The notes beneath the pieces are model-generated. The model saw only the letters and a program-made list of their open reading frames with translations, was not told the DNA's origin and made no database searches. A stretch of DNA of 64,000 bases. Origin: Viola odorata. Lineage: Eukaryota; Streptophyta; Magnoliopsida; Malpighiales; Violaceae. Of this stretch, positions 1 to 11,072 are shown one piece after another; position 1 is the first letter of the stretch, and the number at the start of each line of letters is the position of its first letter. The stretch spans positions 30,429,475 through 30,493,474 of the forward strand of contig OY829545.1 in assembly GCA_963691705.1 (NCBI GenBank), written 5' to 3'. The position numbers were made by a program, and so were the translations under genes.

Positions 1-577
1 AAAGTGAAGCGATAAGTGCGTTAGACCGAATGGTGTTGTCGTTCTCCGAAGAGGACAAAAAAGGCGTTGTTTATCCACACAATGATGCGCTAGTAGTCAC
101 ACCCGTCATCGGCAATCATGGAGTTAGAAGAACCCTTATCGAAAATGAGAGCGCGGTCAACTTGTTCTCGCTCGAAGCCTATAACTTGATGAAACACTCC
201 GACAGCGAGCTAACGCCTTGTAAGAAGCCAATAGTAGGAGTAGACGGGGTTCCAATCCCGGTGGTAGGAGTCACAACGCTACCAGTATACTTTAGAGAGG
301 ATACTTCTAAACGATCGGAAGAATTGTTGTTCCTGGTGGTAGACTTGTCATTGCCTTTCAACGCCATACTCGGACGCCCATACCTCAATCGCTTTGGAGC
401 TGCGATATCACAAAAATATTTGAAGATGAAATACCCGTCGTGGAATGGAGTGGTCTCGATCAAAGGGGACCAGAAGTTAGTTGCCGAGTGCTATTTACTT
501 ATGACCCAAAAGAGTTGTGACCATTATGTGTGCGTGGTAGTCGACCCTTTCGAGGATAGAGAGGAAAAGCGTACTCA
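1..577 (+). pseudogene. Gag-pol fragment of element 2: aspartic protease domain
   Basis: The open frame from about 30 to 577 encodes a retroviral-type aspartic protease of a Ty3/gypsy polyprotein, which would mature Gag and Pol inside the particle. It matches the protease of element 1 (3117-3690) nearly residue for residue. The active-site segment reads LIENESAVNLF, where element 1 has LVDNGSAVNLF, so the catalytic Asp-x-Gly is lost in this copy (D to E, G to E). The flap-side segment AILGRPYLNRFG is present. The frame ends artificially because the LTR of element 1 is inserted at 583; the protein continues at 15764. An annotator that reads on to 755 is translating LTR sequence. Confidence 0.82.
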
Positions 578-582
578 GGCAG
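578..582 (+). other. Left target-site duplication of element 1 (GGCAG)
   Basis: This pairs with GCCAG at 15764-15768. By homology with element 1's own sequence at 3684-3690 the uninterrupted site read ...ACTCAGCCAG..., so the left copy has gained one substitution. Confidence 0.75.
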
Positions 583-1153
583 TGATAACAATCCGCCTAA
601 CGACAAGGGCATTTTCGCCTCTTACCCCGTATGGAAAGAAAATGATCACTGTTCCTACCGTCGTGGTAGGGTCGAGGCAGTCGTCTCCCCCCAGGAGACT
701 GACACCAGGAGGGCTGACGTCATATAGGAGGCCCCTACACGGAACTTCTAGATGACCAGAGGAGCTATCTCACCGGATTGAAAACCACGCGTTGGGAGGA
801 ACGCACTAGCCGTTACCTTGCCTGGGTAACAACTACCCCCACACCTACCGCCATGACCACATATCATAACATGGGCAAACCATGACCCCCTGACGGGAAC
901 GGTTGCCCCCTAATAATCCCACTCGCGCAAAAATGCTCATTTCATCTATAAATACCTCCACCACGAAGGAGGAAGGTAAGCGGAATTTACTGGCCCAAGC
1001 TCTGCCAATTTTACCACAAATACTGACTTAAGCGTTGGAGTGTTCCGCCGGAGACCCCCTCCGGCGTCTTGCAGGTACCACGGACCACCGCGGATCCTGA
1101 ACTGAAGAAGCCCTTTCCCCTTCTACCTTTCGGCAGTAGACAAATTCTTATCA
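583..1153 (+). repeat. 5' LTR of element 1
   Basis: 571 bp, TGATAAC...TTATCA. It contains a TATA box CTATAAATAC at 946-955. About 90 bp further on is a perfect 8-bp hairpin, CGCCGGAG at 1046-1053 with CTCCGGCG at 1059-1066, which would lie in the transcript leader. The segment GCAGGTACC follows it. Confidence 0.93.
946..955 (+). promoter_or_regulatory. LTR TATA box, element 1
   Basis: CTATAAATAC, found at the same place in the other Tat LTRs at 15556-15565, 33998-34007 and 41918-41927. It would drive the sense gag-pol transcript. Confidence 0.7.
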
Positions 1154-1175
1154 AATTGGTGCTTTCATTGAGAGC
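1154..1175 (+). other. Primer-binding site of element 1
   Basis: Directly after the LTR the sequence reads AA TTGGTGCTTTCATTGAGA. The TGG start fits pairing with the CCA end of a tRNA. I could not assign the tRNA from memory. Element 4 has the related TTGGTGCTCTCGTCGAGA on the minus strand next to its LTR. Confidence 0.7.
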
Positions 1176-1239
1176 TTTGGTTCTATTAAGTGAGCATCCT
1201 TAATAACCAAGCTCCATTCTTCCTGAAGCTAGAAGGATT

Positions 1240-2968
1240 ATGGCTTCAGAGTCAGATCCCGCGCTGTCCCAATCCTCCAGCATCCCATACAACACCCGCC
1301 GATGACTTTTTGCTTTTGCTACCTCCGATATTTCTACCAAAGTACAAGAAATCACTGCAGGGGGGTCAGATCCTCCCTCTGGACAAATGACAGAAGCAGC
1401 TGTATTCCAGATTTGTTCCCCTTTTTCCCACATAGCAGGACCCAGCTATTCTACCCCCCAAGCGAGGGGATCCGAGATAGGCGAAGCAGACAACCCTTTC
1501 GCAAACTCAATAGCGGCTCTTCGAGCCCAATTGGATCAGTTGACAAAGGTGGCCGCTGGATTTACCCCCCATGCCTCGGGACCCGGTGTGTCCTCCCAGA
1601 TGGTTTTCACTCCGTCTATTGTCAACGAACGACCGTTGTCACCCCGGTAATCCAGAGGGCTTCCGTTTTCCCTACCCTTGCCATCGGCCCCCATGAATGT
1701 CCCACCGCTTGCGCACGGACCTGTTGAATTTTTGGGCAATACAGGGGAGAAATCCCTATCCCTGAAGAAGGTCGCTGACGTGATGAATATAGAGAACACT
1801 GGGATGATAGGCGAGGTGAGATGTTCAGAGAACCATCCCCTAGATACAGTGAAAGATCCAGTAGCAGGGGGCGACGAACTCGAACTCCAAGAAGCCGCAG
1901 CCGATCTCCCAGGCGGCATCATGAATATGACCCTCAGAACCCCAGATACGATGTTGAAAATCCACTCCCACATCGACCTCGTAGAGTCCCTGACAGCAAC
2001 GCGGGTCACCTGTTCAGTTATCGCGTGAGGCATCACAGGGTCCATCGGCATGTGAAACTCCCTACAGAATCATATGATGGCACGAAAGACCCCATCTCTC
2101 ACCTTAATAACTTCCCTCAGTTGGAAGATAAGTTCAGGAGTTAGTTTAGCACGGCAATCCCTATCAGGAAGTCAGCTGCTGCACTATTCGATATTCATCG
2201 AAAACCGCAGGAATCATTGAATGAGTTTTTAGGTCGATTTGATCTCGAACTGTCCCTGACGCTAGGGGTCACCATTGATTTTGCAGTAGAGGCCCTAAAA
2301 CTTAACTGTCGTTATGGGAAATTAAGGGATACGTTAACGGTGGACCCACCATTGACTCTAGATGCGTTAAGACTAAAAGCGCATAATTATGCGAGGATGG
2401 AAGAGGAGGAAAATAGAGAACGGATATGGGACATACCGACAGACCCATACCTGGCCCCTAACGTCCCGCATAGCAACGCCCCTGACATACGACCCAATGA
2501 TGATTATAGCCAACGGAAAGAGCACATCGTCAAGGCCTCTAATCGGCAGAGAGGTAAGTTTTTTTGAAAGGGAGACCTGAAGGGTCCCCCACTCTAAAAC
2601 AAGCAGATCCGCCAAAGGGCCGGATATATGACCCTGACCTTCCTTCCCTCATACTCCCAAGGGCGGAAATCCTAGCGATAGTTCAGCAGCGAAATCTGCC
2701 CATCCGTTACCTAGCTCCTGTGAAACCATGAGTACTCATGGGAGGAAGAGAGAATGCATACTGCAAGTTCCACAAGGTCAAAGGACACTCGACAGATGTG
2801 TGTAGAGAACTAAAACTGGTCATAGAACGATTAGTTGAAGAAGGCTACCTCAGAGAATTCGCCACCAAGGCAAGAGAAGGGACAAGGAACAATTCAACTG
2901 AAGTGATAACTGACCGTAGGCAAACGCCTTCTCACGCCACAGGGGCTAACGCAATTCCCCTCGGATAA
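1240..2968 (+). pseudogene. gag: gag of element 1 (capsid and zinc knuckle), frameshifted
   Basis: This encodes the structural protein of the retrotransposon particle. A start at 1240 opens with MASESDPALSQ and soon shifts frame. Recognisable parts follow in different frames: an Ala/Gln-rich segment at 1387-1650, an Arg/Ser-rich linker (RSRSRSPRR) at about 1880-1915, the capsid start LPTESYDGTKDPISHLNNF at about 2055-2115, more capsid at 2217-2450, and a knuckle YCKFHKVKGHSTDVC at 2759-2803 (C-x2-H-x5-H-x4-C). At least four frame changes or stops are needed to pass through, so this gag is dead. The SR-rich linker before the YDGTKDP motif is a useful marker of the family. Confidence 0.82.
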
Positions 2969-3001
2969 AATAGAGAGGCTCTCATTGTTCATAGCGATCA
3001 G

Positions 3002-5190
3002 ATGTCTATGATTAATATCATCGCGGGAGGAACACCTTACTTCGAGGAAGCTATACAACAAACGCCCGGTCCCGGGGAAAAGCGCAAACGAGAGAGCGCA
3101 CAGGTTAAAATTGAGGCAATAAGCGCTTTAGATAGAATGGTATTGTCCTTCTCAGAAGAAGACGAAAAAGGCATTGTTTTCCCGCATAACGACGCTTTGG
3201 TAGTAACACTCGTCATCGGCAGTCACGGAGTAAGAAGAACCCTTGTCGATAATGGGAGCGCGGTGAATTTATTTTCGCTAGAAGCATACAACCTGATGAA
3301 GCGCCCTGACGGTGAGCTAGCGCCTTGCAAAAGACCAATTGTTGGGATCGATGGGGTACCGATCCCGGTAGCGGGACTCACGTCATTGTCAGTATACTTC
3401 CGAGAAGACACATCCAAATGCTCTGAAGAACTATTATTTCTAGTCGTAGACCTGACTCTGCCTTATAATGCCATACTAGGGCCGCCGTTTCTCAATCATT
3501 TTGGGGCAGCGATATCCCAAAAACACCTGCGAATGAAATACCCCTCATGGGACGGCGTGGTCTCGATCAAAGGAGATCAGAAGCTAGCTGTTAAATGTTA
3601 CCTGCTTATGACTCAAAGGAGTTGTGACCTCTACATGTGCGTGACGGACAATCCCTTCGACGATAAAGAAGAAAAGCGCACTCAGCCACTGGATAAGATG
3701 ATGTCAATACCTATCGGTGAGGACAGCGAAGCGAATCTCTTGATCAGTGAGAAACTAAGCCCCGAAGAGAATGTGCAATTAACCCAACTGCTAAGAAAAT
3801 GCAAAGGAGAATTCGCGTGGAAACCGGCGGACATGCCCGGAATTTCGCGAGAGGTTGCAGAACACCGGTTAAACGTTAGCCCTGACGCCAAGCCTATTCA
3901 GCAAAAGCGGCGCATTTTCTCACCAGAAAAGATAGCAGCCATCGAGAAAGAGTTACTTAAGCTCGCGGATGCGGGATTCATCCGAGAAGTCCAATACCCG
4001 ACCTAGCTAGCTAACCCTATGTTAGTTCCTAAGCCTAACGGGGATTGGCGCATGTTCATCGATTTCACTGACCTGAACAACACCTGCCCCAAAGATTGCT
4101 ATCCCCTTCCTCGAATCGATCAGTTGGTCGACCAAACCGCTGGATATGCCTACCTAAGCTCCCTGGATGCTAACTCCGGGTATCACCAAATTCCCATGGC
4201 CATAGAAGATGAAGAGAAAACCGCCTTCATCACCCCGAGGGCTACTTACTGCTACACTGCAATGCCGTTTGGGCTAAAAAATGCCGAGGCAACGTTCCAG
4301 CGCATGGCAAATAAATTTTCAAAAAGAAAATTGGGAGAAATGTGGAGGCTTACGTGGGTGACATCCTAGTCAAAATTTGAAGCTTTAAAGACCACCTAAC
4401 TGACTTGGAAGAAGTCTTCAGTGTGATGGAAGAATACAAAATGAAGCTGAATCCACGGAAATGCATGTTCGCGTTCCAAACGGGTAAATTCTTGGGCTAC
4501 GTGGTTAGCCGGAAGGGTATCCAGCCTAACCCTTCGAAGATAAAGGCCATCCAGGATATGATACCCCCTCGAACTGTCAAAGAAATACAGAAGCTCACCG
4601 GGCGCATCATCGCGTTGGGACGGTTCATCTCTAAGCAGGGTGAGAGATGCTTACCCTTCTTCAAAGTCATTCGAAACAAGGCCCCTTTCGGATGGACAGA
4701 GGAATGTGAGAAAGCGTTCGCAGGGCTAAAAGCTTATCTCTCATCCGATCTAGTGCTAACGAGGCCTGAATCCGGTGATGAGCTATATCTATACCTGGGC
4801 GTAGCTAACGAGGTAGTCAGTGTTGTCCTCGTATGAAGCGAAGGGTATATACATCGTCCTGTATTTTTCGTCACCCACATATTGAAAGATGCTGAGCTAC
4901 GATACGCCCGCATCGAGAAGATAGCGCTTGCCCTAATACAGGCAACACGAAAGATGGACCGATACTTCCAAGCCCACCCCGTCACCGTACTCACCGATCA
5001 GCCTTTGAGAAAAATCTTTAGAAAGCCAGAGTCCTCGGGGAGAATGTTAATTTGCGCAATCGAACTCGAACAATATGGGCTACAGTACAAAGCTAGACCA
5101 GCTATTAAAGCCCAAGCGTTAGCAGACTTCATAGCGGAATTCACATTCACAAAAGACGCGTTGATAGACCTATCAGAAGAAGAATCATAA
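3002..5190 (+). pseudogene. pol: pol of element 1: protease, reverse transcriptase, first RNase H
   Basis: Protease (LVDNGSAVNLF at about 3238-3270) is followed by RT, starting near LLRKCKGEFAWKPADMPG and running through FIDFTDLN, PLPRIDQLVD, DANSGYHQI, CYTAMPFGLKNA and LNPRKCMFAFQTGKFLGYVVS. An RNase H domain (PVTVLTDQPL) ends near 5140. Breaks: TAG at 4004-4006 where the homologue in element 2 has a Trp codon, a one-base deletion near 4315, a stop after the YVDD region near 4378, TGA at 4834-4836, and TAA at 5188-5190. The catalytic YVDD reads YVGD (GGT at 4357-4359), so the polymerase site is dead as well. Domains and order are those of plant Ty3/gypsy pol. Confidence 0.9.
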
Positions 5191-5757
5191 GATTTATACC
5201 TCCCGTCCCCAGAAACGTACGCAGACTCATGGGTTATTCACGTGGATGGAGCGAAAAATCAAGAGTTAGCAGGCGCAGGCATTTTTCTAGTTGGACCAAA
5301 CGGCATGGAGATACGATATGCCATCAGAATCCTGCAACCGTTGTCCAACAATGCGGCTGAATACGAAGCATTGCTAGCAGGACTCAGAATAGGAAACAGC
5401 TTCTCCGTTGAAGCTGCGCATGCCTCGGAACCGGAACGCGGCCTACGTTTAAAGATACGCGGGGATTCTAAACTAATAATGGATCAAGTTCTGGGGAATT
5501 CCCAAGCCAGAGAACCCATCATGATCCAATACTTGGCCAAAGTAAAGCATGAGTTGTCAAAAATGCAGGTAAAAGGCACCCAGGTCACCTTTGAACATAT
5601 TCCCAGGGAAAATAACGAGGAGGCTGACAGCCTCGCCAAGATGGCACCCAATTTAGAAGCCCCCATACCCAATGATGTGCACTACGGAGAACTATCCACA
5701 CCCTCTTTCATGGAAGAGCAAACATCGCTTTGTGTGGAGGAGATAGAAAGCGACTAG
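5191..5757 (+). pseudogene. Second (plant-type) RNase H domain of element 1
   Basis: This is an additional ribonuclease H resembling the cellular class, known from Tat-lineage elements, where it sits between the retroviral RNase H and integrase. Acidic active-site positions are visible: VDGAKNQ (D), NNAAEYEALLAG (E), IRGDSKLI (D) and NNEEADSLAKMA (D). The frame is the same as the upstream RNase H and the downstream integrase, separated only by TAA at 5188 and TAG at 5755-5757 (element 2 has TGG at the latter place). So the fold itself is complete and the breaks are nonsense changes at its borders. Confidence 0.88.
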
Positions 5758-6990
5758 AGAATCCCAGTGATAGAATATCTGAAACATGATAAGCTACCGG
5801 AGGAGAACGTGGAAAGGAGGAAAATCCTAAAAAGGGCGGCGCGATGCACGTACTACAATGGAGAGTTGATACGAAGATGCTTCTCTCATCCAGCCGCTAA
5901 ATGCATAACGGAGCAAGAAGGCCTTCATGTATTGCGAGAAATTCATGAAGGGATATGTGGCATGCACGTCGCCAGCGACACTCTGGCGTCCCAAGTCTTT
6001 CAGTCAGGGTTCTACTGGCCCACCATTCAGAGAGATTGCCACAACTTCGTAAAAACCTGCCAGAAATGTCAAGAATATGCTAAGATCCCTCGAAAACTGG
6101 CCGTGCAGATTTCAGAGATAGTCGCTCCATGCCCGTTTACTAAATGAGGCATCGACATCTTGGGCCCATTTCCAAAAGCCAGATCTCAATTAAAATTTGT
6201 GGTCGTGGCGGTAGACTATTTCACAAAATGGGCAGAAGCCGAAGCATTAGCCACCATCACCACCGAGAAAATCTGGCATTTCTTTAAGCACCAAGTCATT
6301 ATGCAATTCGGGGTACCGCGCACACTAGTTAGTGACAACGGAACACAGTTTACGAGCCAATTCTTCAGAAATCAGTGTGCAGAGTTTCAGATCGAACAGA
6401 GGTTCTCTTCTGTAGCACACCCTCAAACTAATGGCCAGGCCGAAGTGACCAACCGCAGTATTCTTAGCGGCATCAAAAGAAACCTAGAAGGTTCCAAAAA
6501 GAAGTGGCCAGACGAACTACCATACGTATTGTGGGCCTACCGTATGACCGTCAAAGCCAGTAAAGGAGAAACCTCATTCGCATTAGCCTTTGGAACAGAA
6601 GCCGTCACACCGGTAGATATTGGCACCATAAGCCTTCGGGTGGCTCATTTCAAGGAAGAAGCCAATGAAGAAAGGTTACGCGCTAACCTTGACGCGCTGC
6701 CAGAAGCACACGAGGAGACTCTCCTAAAAACCCTGCATTACAAAAGGAAAATGGCACAATACCACAACAGGCCGGTGAAAGAACGATTGCTTAAGGTAGG
6801 GGATCTAGTGCTCAGAGACAAACGAGCAGCAGGACAACGCATGGGAAAACTTAGCCCAAACTGGGACGGACCGTATCGTGTCACCCGCGTTGTAGGTAGG
6901 GGAGCCTACCATTTGGAAACGCTCGATGGAATGCCCCTGCAAAACTCTTGGAATATAGCTCGGCTGAAGCTATACCATGCCAGAAACTAG
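5758..6990 (+). pseudogene. Integrase of element 1
   Basis: This is the integrase that would insert cDNA into chromosomes. The zinc-binding module H-x-H with CQKCQEYAK is at about 5930-6085. The catalytic core has VDYFTKWAEAEA (first D), LVSDNGTQFTS (second D) and HPQTNGQAEVTNR (E). The C-terminal GPYRV-VGRGAYHLETLDG segment resembles the GPY/F module of this family. One nonsense codon, TGA at 6145-6147 (KW changed to K-stop), separates zinc finger and core; otherwise the frame is open to 6990. The protein ends shortly before the tandem array. Confidence 0.9.
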
Positions 6991-7092
6991 TCCCTCCTAT
7001 CCGGTAATATGAATATTATTCTAACAAAAGAATCATAAGCACTCTTTGTGTACTTTGTGGCTGAAAATATGCAGGCAAATGAAGAATGCCAG
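6991..7092 (+). other. Spacer between integrase and tandem array
   Basis: About 100 bp without ORF. It matches 25276-25375 in element 2. Confidence 0.6.
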
Positions 7093-7584
7093 GAGTGAAA
7101 ATCCTATCCTTGTGATGGCTGGTCCTGATTAGACAGCTCACTAAGACGAGGCACGCCCTGGCATAGCATAGCGTCGGGAGTGAAAATCCTATCCTTATGG
7201 CAACCGTGCTCACATAGACGGCCCATTAAGACGAGGCACGCCCCCAACGCCCCCGGGAGTGAAAATCCTATCCTTGTGGCAACCATGCTCACACAGACGG
7301 CCCATTAAGACGAGGCACGCCCCGACATCCTTGGGAGTAAAAATCCTATGCTTGTGGTAACCGTGCTCACATAGACGGCCCATTAAGATGAGGCACGCCC
7401 CGAGGAGAGACCAACTCCATCCTGGAAGTGAAAATCCTATCCTTGTGGCAACCGTGCTCACATAGACGACCCATTAAGACGAGGCACACTCTAGAGACGC
7501 GAGGTTTCAACGCTTGGGAGTGAAAATCCTATCCTTGTGATGTCCGGTCCTGATTAGACGGCTCACTAAGACGAGGCACGCCCC
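7093..7584 (+). repeat. Six-unit tandem array after integrase, element 1
   Basis: Units start at 7093, 7178, 7257, 7335, 7425 and 7518, spaced 78-93 bp. Each has a core GTGAAAATCCTATCCTTGTG, a GTGCTCACATAGACGGCCCA-type middle, and TTAAGACGAGGCACGC. The variable stretch between units carries the length differences. Minus-strand ORFs through the array (for example 7210-7461) only reflect the repeat. Such 3' tandem arrays are known from Tat/Ogre elements. Confidence 0.92.
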
Positions 7585-8071
7585 AAGCCAATCTTTGACA
7601 CATGGAAAGAAAAGATACCCCAGCTAGTAATCGAGCGGTTGATACCCGGTGAAGTAAGAGCTGGAGAGGTATCCATATCACAGCAACACCGTCGCGGCAG
7701 GCCTAGCAAGGCTAGAGAGTTCCCCCTAACAACAAAGGGTGGCATGAATTTGAGCACAACACGGGCAGAAGTAACGCTGATTCATCCTCGGAAATACTAC
7801 CAGAAGACACAATGATAGGGCCATAAAAAATGTAGCTGAGGAACCTGTATGGAGAGTCACAAGCGCAGAACGGACATATCTCCAAAATAGAAACATGGCG
7901 GCAAATGCCATGGGTGAACAATTGCACAAGCAGCATTATAAAATGAAGTAGATAAAGAAACTCCATTCAAAAGCGGTGGCTTAATCAAGAAAAGAAGTGA
8001 TATTGTCAATATTACAAAATAAAGGAGGGCACATCGGCCACAATAATCAAAAAACACATAAAGCATGATGC
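7585..8071 (+). other. Spacer between tandem array and antisense gene A, element 1
   Basis: I see no gene here. The segment is homologous to 25868-26488 in element 2, shortened. It probably holds the 3' ends of both the sense gag-pol transcript and the antisense A transcript. Confidence 0.5.
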
Positions 8072-10399
8072 CTAAGGAGCGGTTGGTGCATTGCCTCCTT
8101 CTTGCTGAGCGGATTTCCAGCAATAGAAGCCCTCATCGGTGACGGTTGGGACCCTCTTATCAAAGTAGTCAGCAAGAACTTCAACACGAAGGTTCTCTAC
8201 CCCATAGTTATACATAAAAGCGTCCGACATGATTGCTCCACCTTCCTTCAGATACCAACGGCTCTTCTCAGCGGAAAGAGCAAGCTCGACAGATAGCTCA
8301 GCGTTCCTCTGTCTCTCCTGACGTAACTCGGTCTCCTCTTGAGAAAGGCGTTCGTTTAAAGCAACACCCTTCTATTTTTCCTCCTCTAAAGCAAGCCTGA
8401 CAGCTTCCACCTCTTGCTTAACAGTCGTTGCCTCCTGCTTAGCAGTTGCGGCCTCCTGTTTGGTAGTCTCTGATTCTTGTTTGGCGGTGGTATGGGTATC
8501 CAGGTAGCTCTGACGCTCAGACAGCAGCCTATTTATCTCTCCCTACTCGTTCGCCGTCTCTCTGGCGTTTTCCTCATCCATGTAATGGAGATGGCAGAGC
8601 GAAGAAAACACTTGAGAGCGAAGAAAGTTTATGCGCTCCTGCTGGCTCTTAGCCACAAAGGCATCCCTTTCTCTCTGAAGAAATATCATCTCGGCCGCTA
8701 GAAAAGAGGTAGACGTGAGGATAGCGTCATGATGAGCATCCGCGGGGAACTGCAGAACATTATCTCTAAAAGAGCGCAGGTCAATCTGGTGAGTAGCAAG
8801 GAGGGGAGGAACATACGAAGAGGTGTCAGCCATCAAGTTGGGAGCAGGGTCACCTCTCGCGGCAGTAGGAGGATACATCGGAACAAAAAGCAGAGTAGCA
8901 GGAGAAGGAGGTCGACTGTTGGAACCCCTCGCGTTATGGGCAAAGGATCCATCCCCACCAAGCGTTCCAAGATTAAGGGCACTAGGGTTAAAGCCTGCCG
9001 CAGCAGAAGAAGAATAGATCGGGGAATCACTTAAAACGTGAGGATCACCGCTAAAGCTAGCACCTTGCGACTGATCGACAGGTGCACCCCCCCAAGGACT
9101 GTCAGAAGAGGATTAGCAGCAGACGACGAGGGACTATTTTGAAGCTCATAGCGAGCCTTCTTCTGACGCTCTCGAAGGGATTCCGCGATAGACATGTCAC
9201 CCTGGGAGGACGAATGAGCAGAAACAGCAACGGTTTCCTAAATAACACAGAGCGTAATAAGGAAACTGTGCGAAAAGAAAGAAAATAGTAGGGGAAGGAA
9301 AATAAATACCTGAGTACCCAAAGGAACTAGAGGAATTCCAGAGGGGATCGTGTCAGCTGTCGCCTCCGAAAATGCGGCAGCCTAGGAAGAAACGAGGGGC
9401 GTAACACGCATTTTCCTAGCCCTTTTCTTCTTTGCAGCGCGATTTCGAGGAGGCGGTGCTTGGGCAGTGTCCGGGGCGGTAGCAGTAGCCTCCCCTTCAG
9501 CAGCGGCAGCGGCTGCAGCAGCTCTAGCTTTAGCTTCCGCCTTTTTCTTTTGCTCTCATTTCCTCTTCCTTCGGAAATACTCAGGCTCCTAACCGGGTGG
9601 AGGCACTGCACAGTTACAAAATGTTAGCATTAGTACTTCCCTGCAACGTAAAAGGGAAAGGCCAAACGCTCACCCTTTTTGCACTTCTCCATATCCAACC
9701 CGTTAGCCACTTTACGGGCATCAACGCTGAAGTCTAGCTGAAGCAGCGTCTTCAACCAGCCGTCTTCCAAGTCAGAAAGGGGTTTCTGGTTACCCCAAGC
9801 CCCATCTTTAATTTCCTCATTAAAACCGGCTCTCCATAAAGGCTCAGGCAGGTCAACGATAAAAAAAACCCCTCCTTCCAGCCAGGAACAGAAGATTCAA
9901 TGCCCATGAGTTTCCAAGTAAAGGGCTTTAGTGAGCCATCTTCATAATGGGGGGATATTGATATCACCCCCTTACAAGAGTACAGCTGGAAAATATCATG
10001 AAGCAATGCCGAAGTGGGAGATTGAATCCCTTTGAAACGGCACAATGCGGCAAAGGCGCTAACAGCGCAAATCGCGTTAGGGCTCAACTGAGCCGGAGCC
10101 AAGTCGGAATCAGCCAATAGTAATTTCACAAGCGGGTCAAGGGGAAGACAAAACCCATAATCAAATAACTTAGCATACAACATTCTACTATTATCGGGTA
10201 AAACACTATTCAGGCGAAGTGATTCAGAAGCAACACGCACAGGATAATCTTTGGGGAATTGAGCATTAGACTCATCCAGCTTGCGATGAATTAAGGGCAG
10301 TGTATAAAGAGAAGTTGGTGTACTATCAATTTTTTCCTCCCCGACAGACCTTTGAGGATCCTCCTCCTCGACAGATTTTTTAGAACGAGTTTTAGCCAT
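8072..10399 (-). pseudogene. Antisense gene A of element 1 (PF04195-like protein), three exons, broken
   Basis: Exons 10399-9674, 9605-9310 and 9237-8072 have GT/AG borders at the same places as in elements 2 and 3. The start ATGGCTAAAACTCG is conserved (MAKTR). Exon 1 encodes the domain of the 'putative gypsy type transposon' family: LYAKLFDYGFCLPLDPLVKL, then LAPAQLSPNAIC, then FTWKLMGIESSVPGWKEGFF. Exon 2 is basic and Ala-rich. Exon 3 is a long helical region. Breaks: a frameshift at the A/C run near 9860-9870, TAG at 9589-9591 in place of a Trp codon, and further stops. The function of this antisense family is unknown; it is not a proven transposase despite the family name. Confidence 0.75.
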
Positions 10400-10566
10400 G
10401 ACTAACAGAGGAGAAAGGAAGAGAAAAGAAAGGGGTGTGTACCTTAGCAAAAGAAAGCACCAGGAGTCCCAGACCAGAAAAGAAGGAGCGGCGCGGGTTA
10501 TTTTTCCAGAAGGCAACAACGTACAAGAAAGGAGATTAAAAAAGAAAGAGGAGATAGGGAAAACAT

Positions 10567-10577
10567 TATATATAACC
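10567..10577 (-). promoter_or_regulatory. TATA-like box upstream of antisense gene A, element 1
   Basis: Minus-strand GGTTATATATAATG lies about 170 bp before the A start codon. The same motif stands at 29000-29007 (element 2) and 36985-36995 (element 3) at 172-175 bp. Confidence 0.6.
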
Positions 10578-11072
10578 CTGAAAGGGCACGACCAATTAAC
10601 AACTGACACATGGCGAAGCAGCGTGACAAAGAGTAAGGCACGTGCAAGAAGGTATAAGTTTTAAAACAATGATAAAACGCTTCAGCATTCGCGTCCCCCT
10701 AGAAGACGCCTGCTTCAAACGCCTCTCCGTGAATGGACACGTGTCCTTCTTCATCATTACTTTTTAAATCGCATTAAATGGGGGATTGCGGCATTCACTG
10801 ACCTAAAAAGCAGTGCTACCCTCACCAAACGGCACGACAATACAAAGAGGATAACGAAGAACGAATAACGGTAACATCACAATGAATCAAACGGCGCAAT
10901 AAGGGTTACATAGCGTCAGCATTATTACAGAAGGAATAATGTCAAATGATTTTCATGGAAGAATAAAAGAAAATAGATAGCAATGGGAATAGCAATAAAA
11001 GGGGGGATCTAGAAATCCGTTGAAGCACTCGAGACACCCCTTGAAGGAAAAAGTCGCGCACCACCGTTATCG
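10578..11072 (-). other. Intergenic segment between antisense genes B and A, element 1
   Basis: About 500 bp without ORF on either strand that I would defend. It is homologous to 29008-29447 and 36996-37436. It should contain the B transcript end and upstream A promoter sequence. Confidence 0.5.

Noticed and set aside
583..755. Extension of the protease ORF into an Arg/Pro-rich tail (30-755)
   Set aside because: From 583 on it is LTR of element 1 read in frame.
7093..7584. Regularly spaced repeats that resemble a CRISPR array
   Set aside because: The context is a plant retrotransposon, units are ~80 bp with conserved spacers, and the array is copied in element 2.
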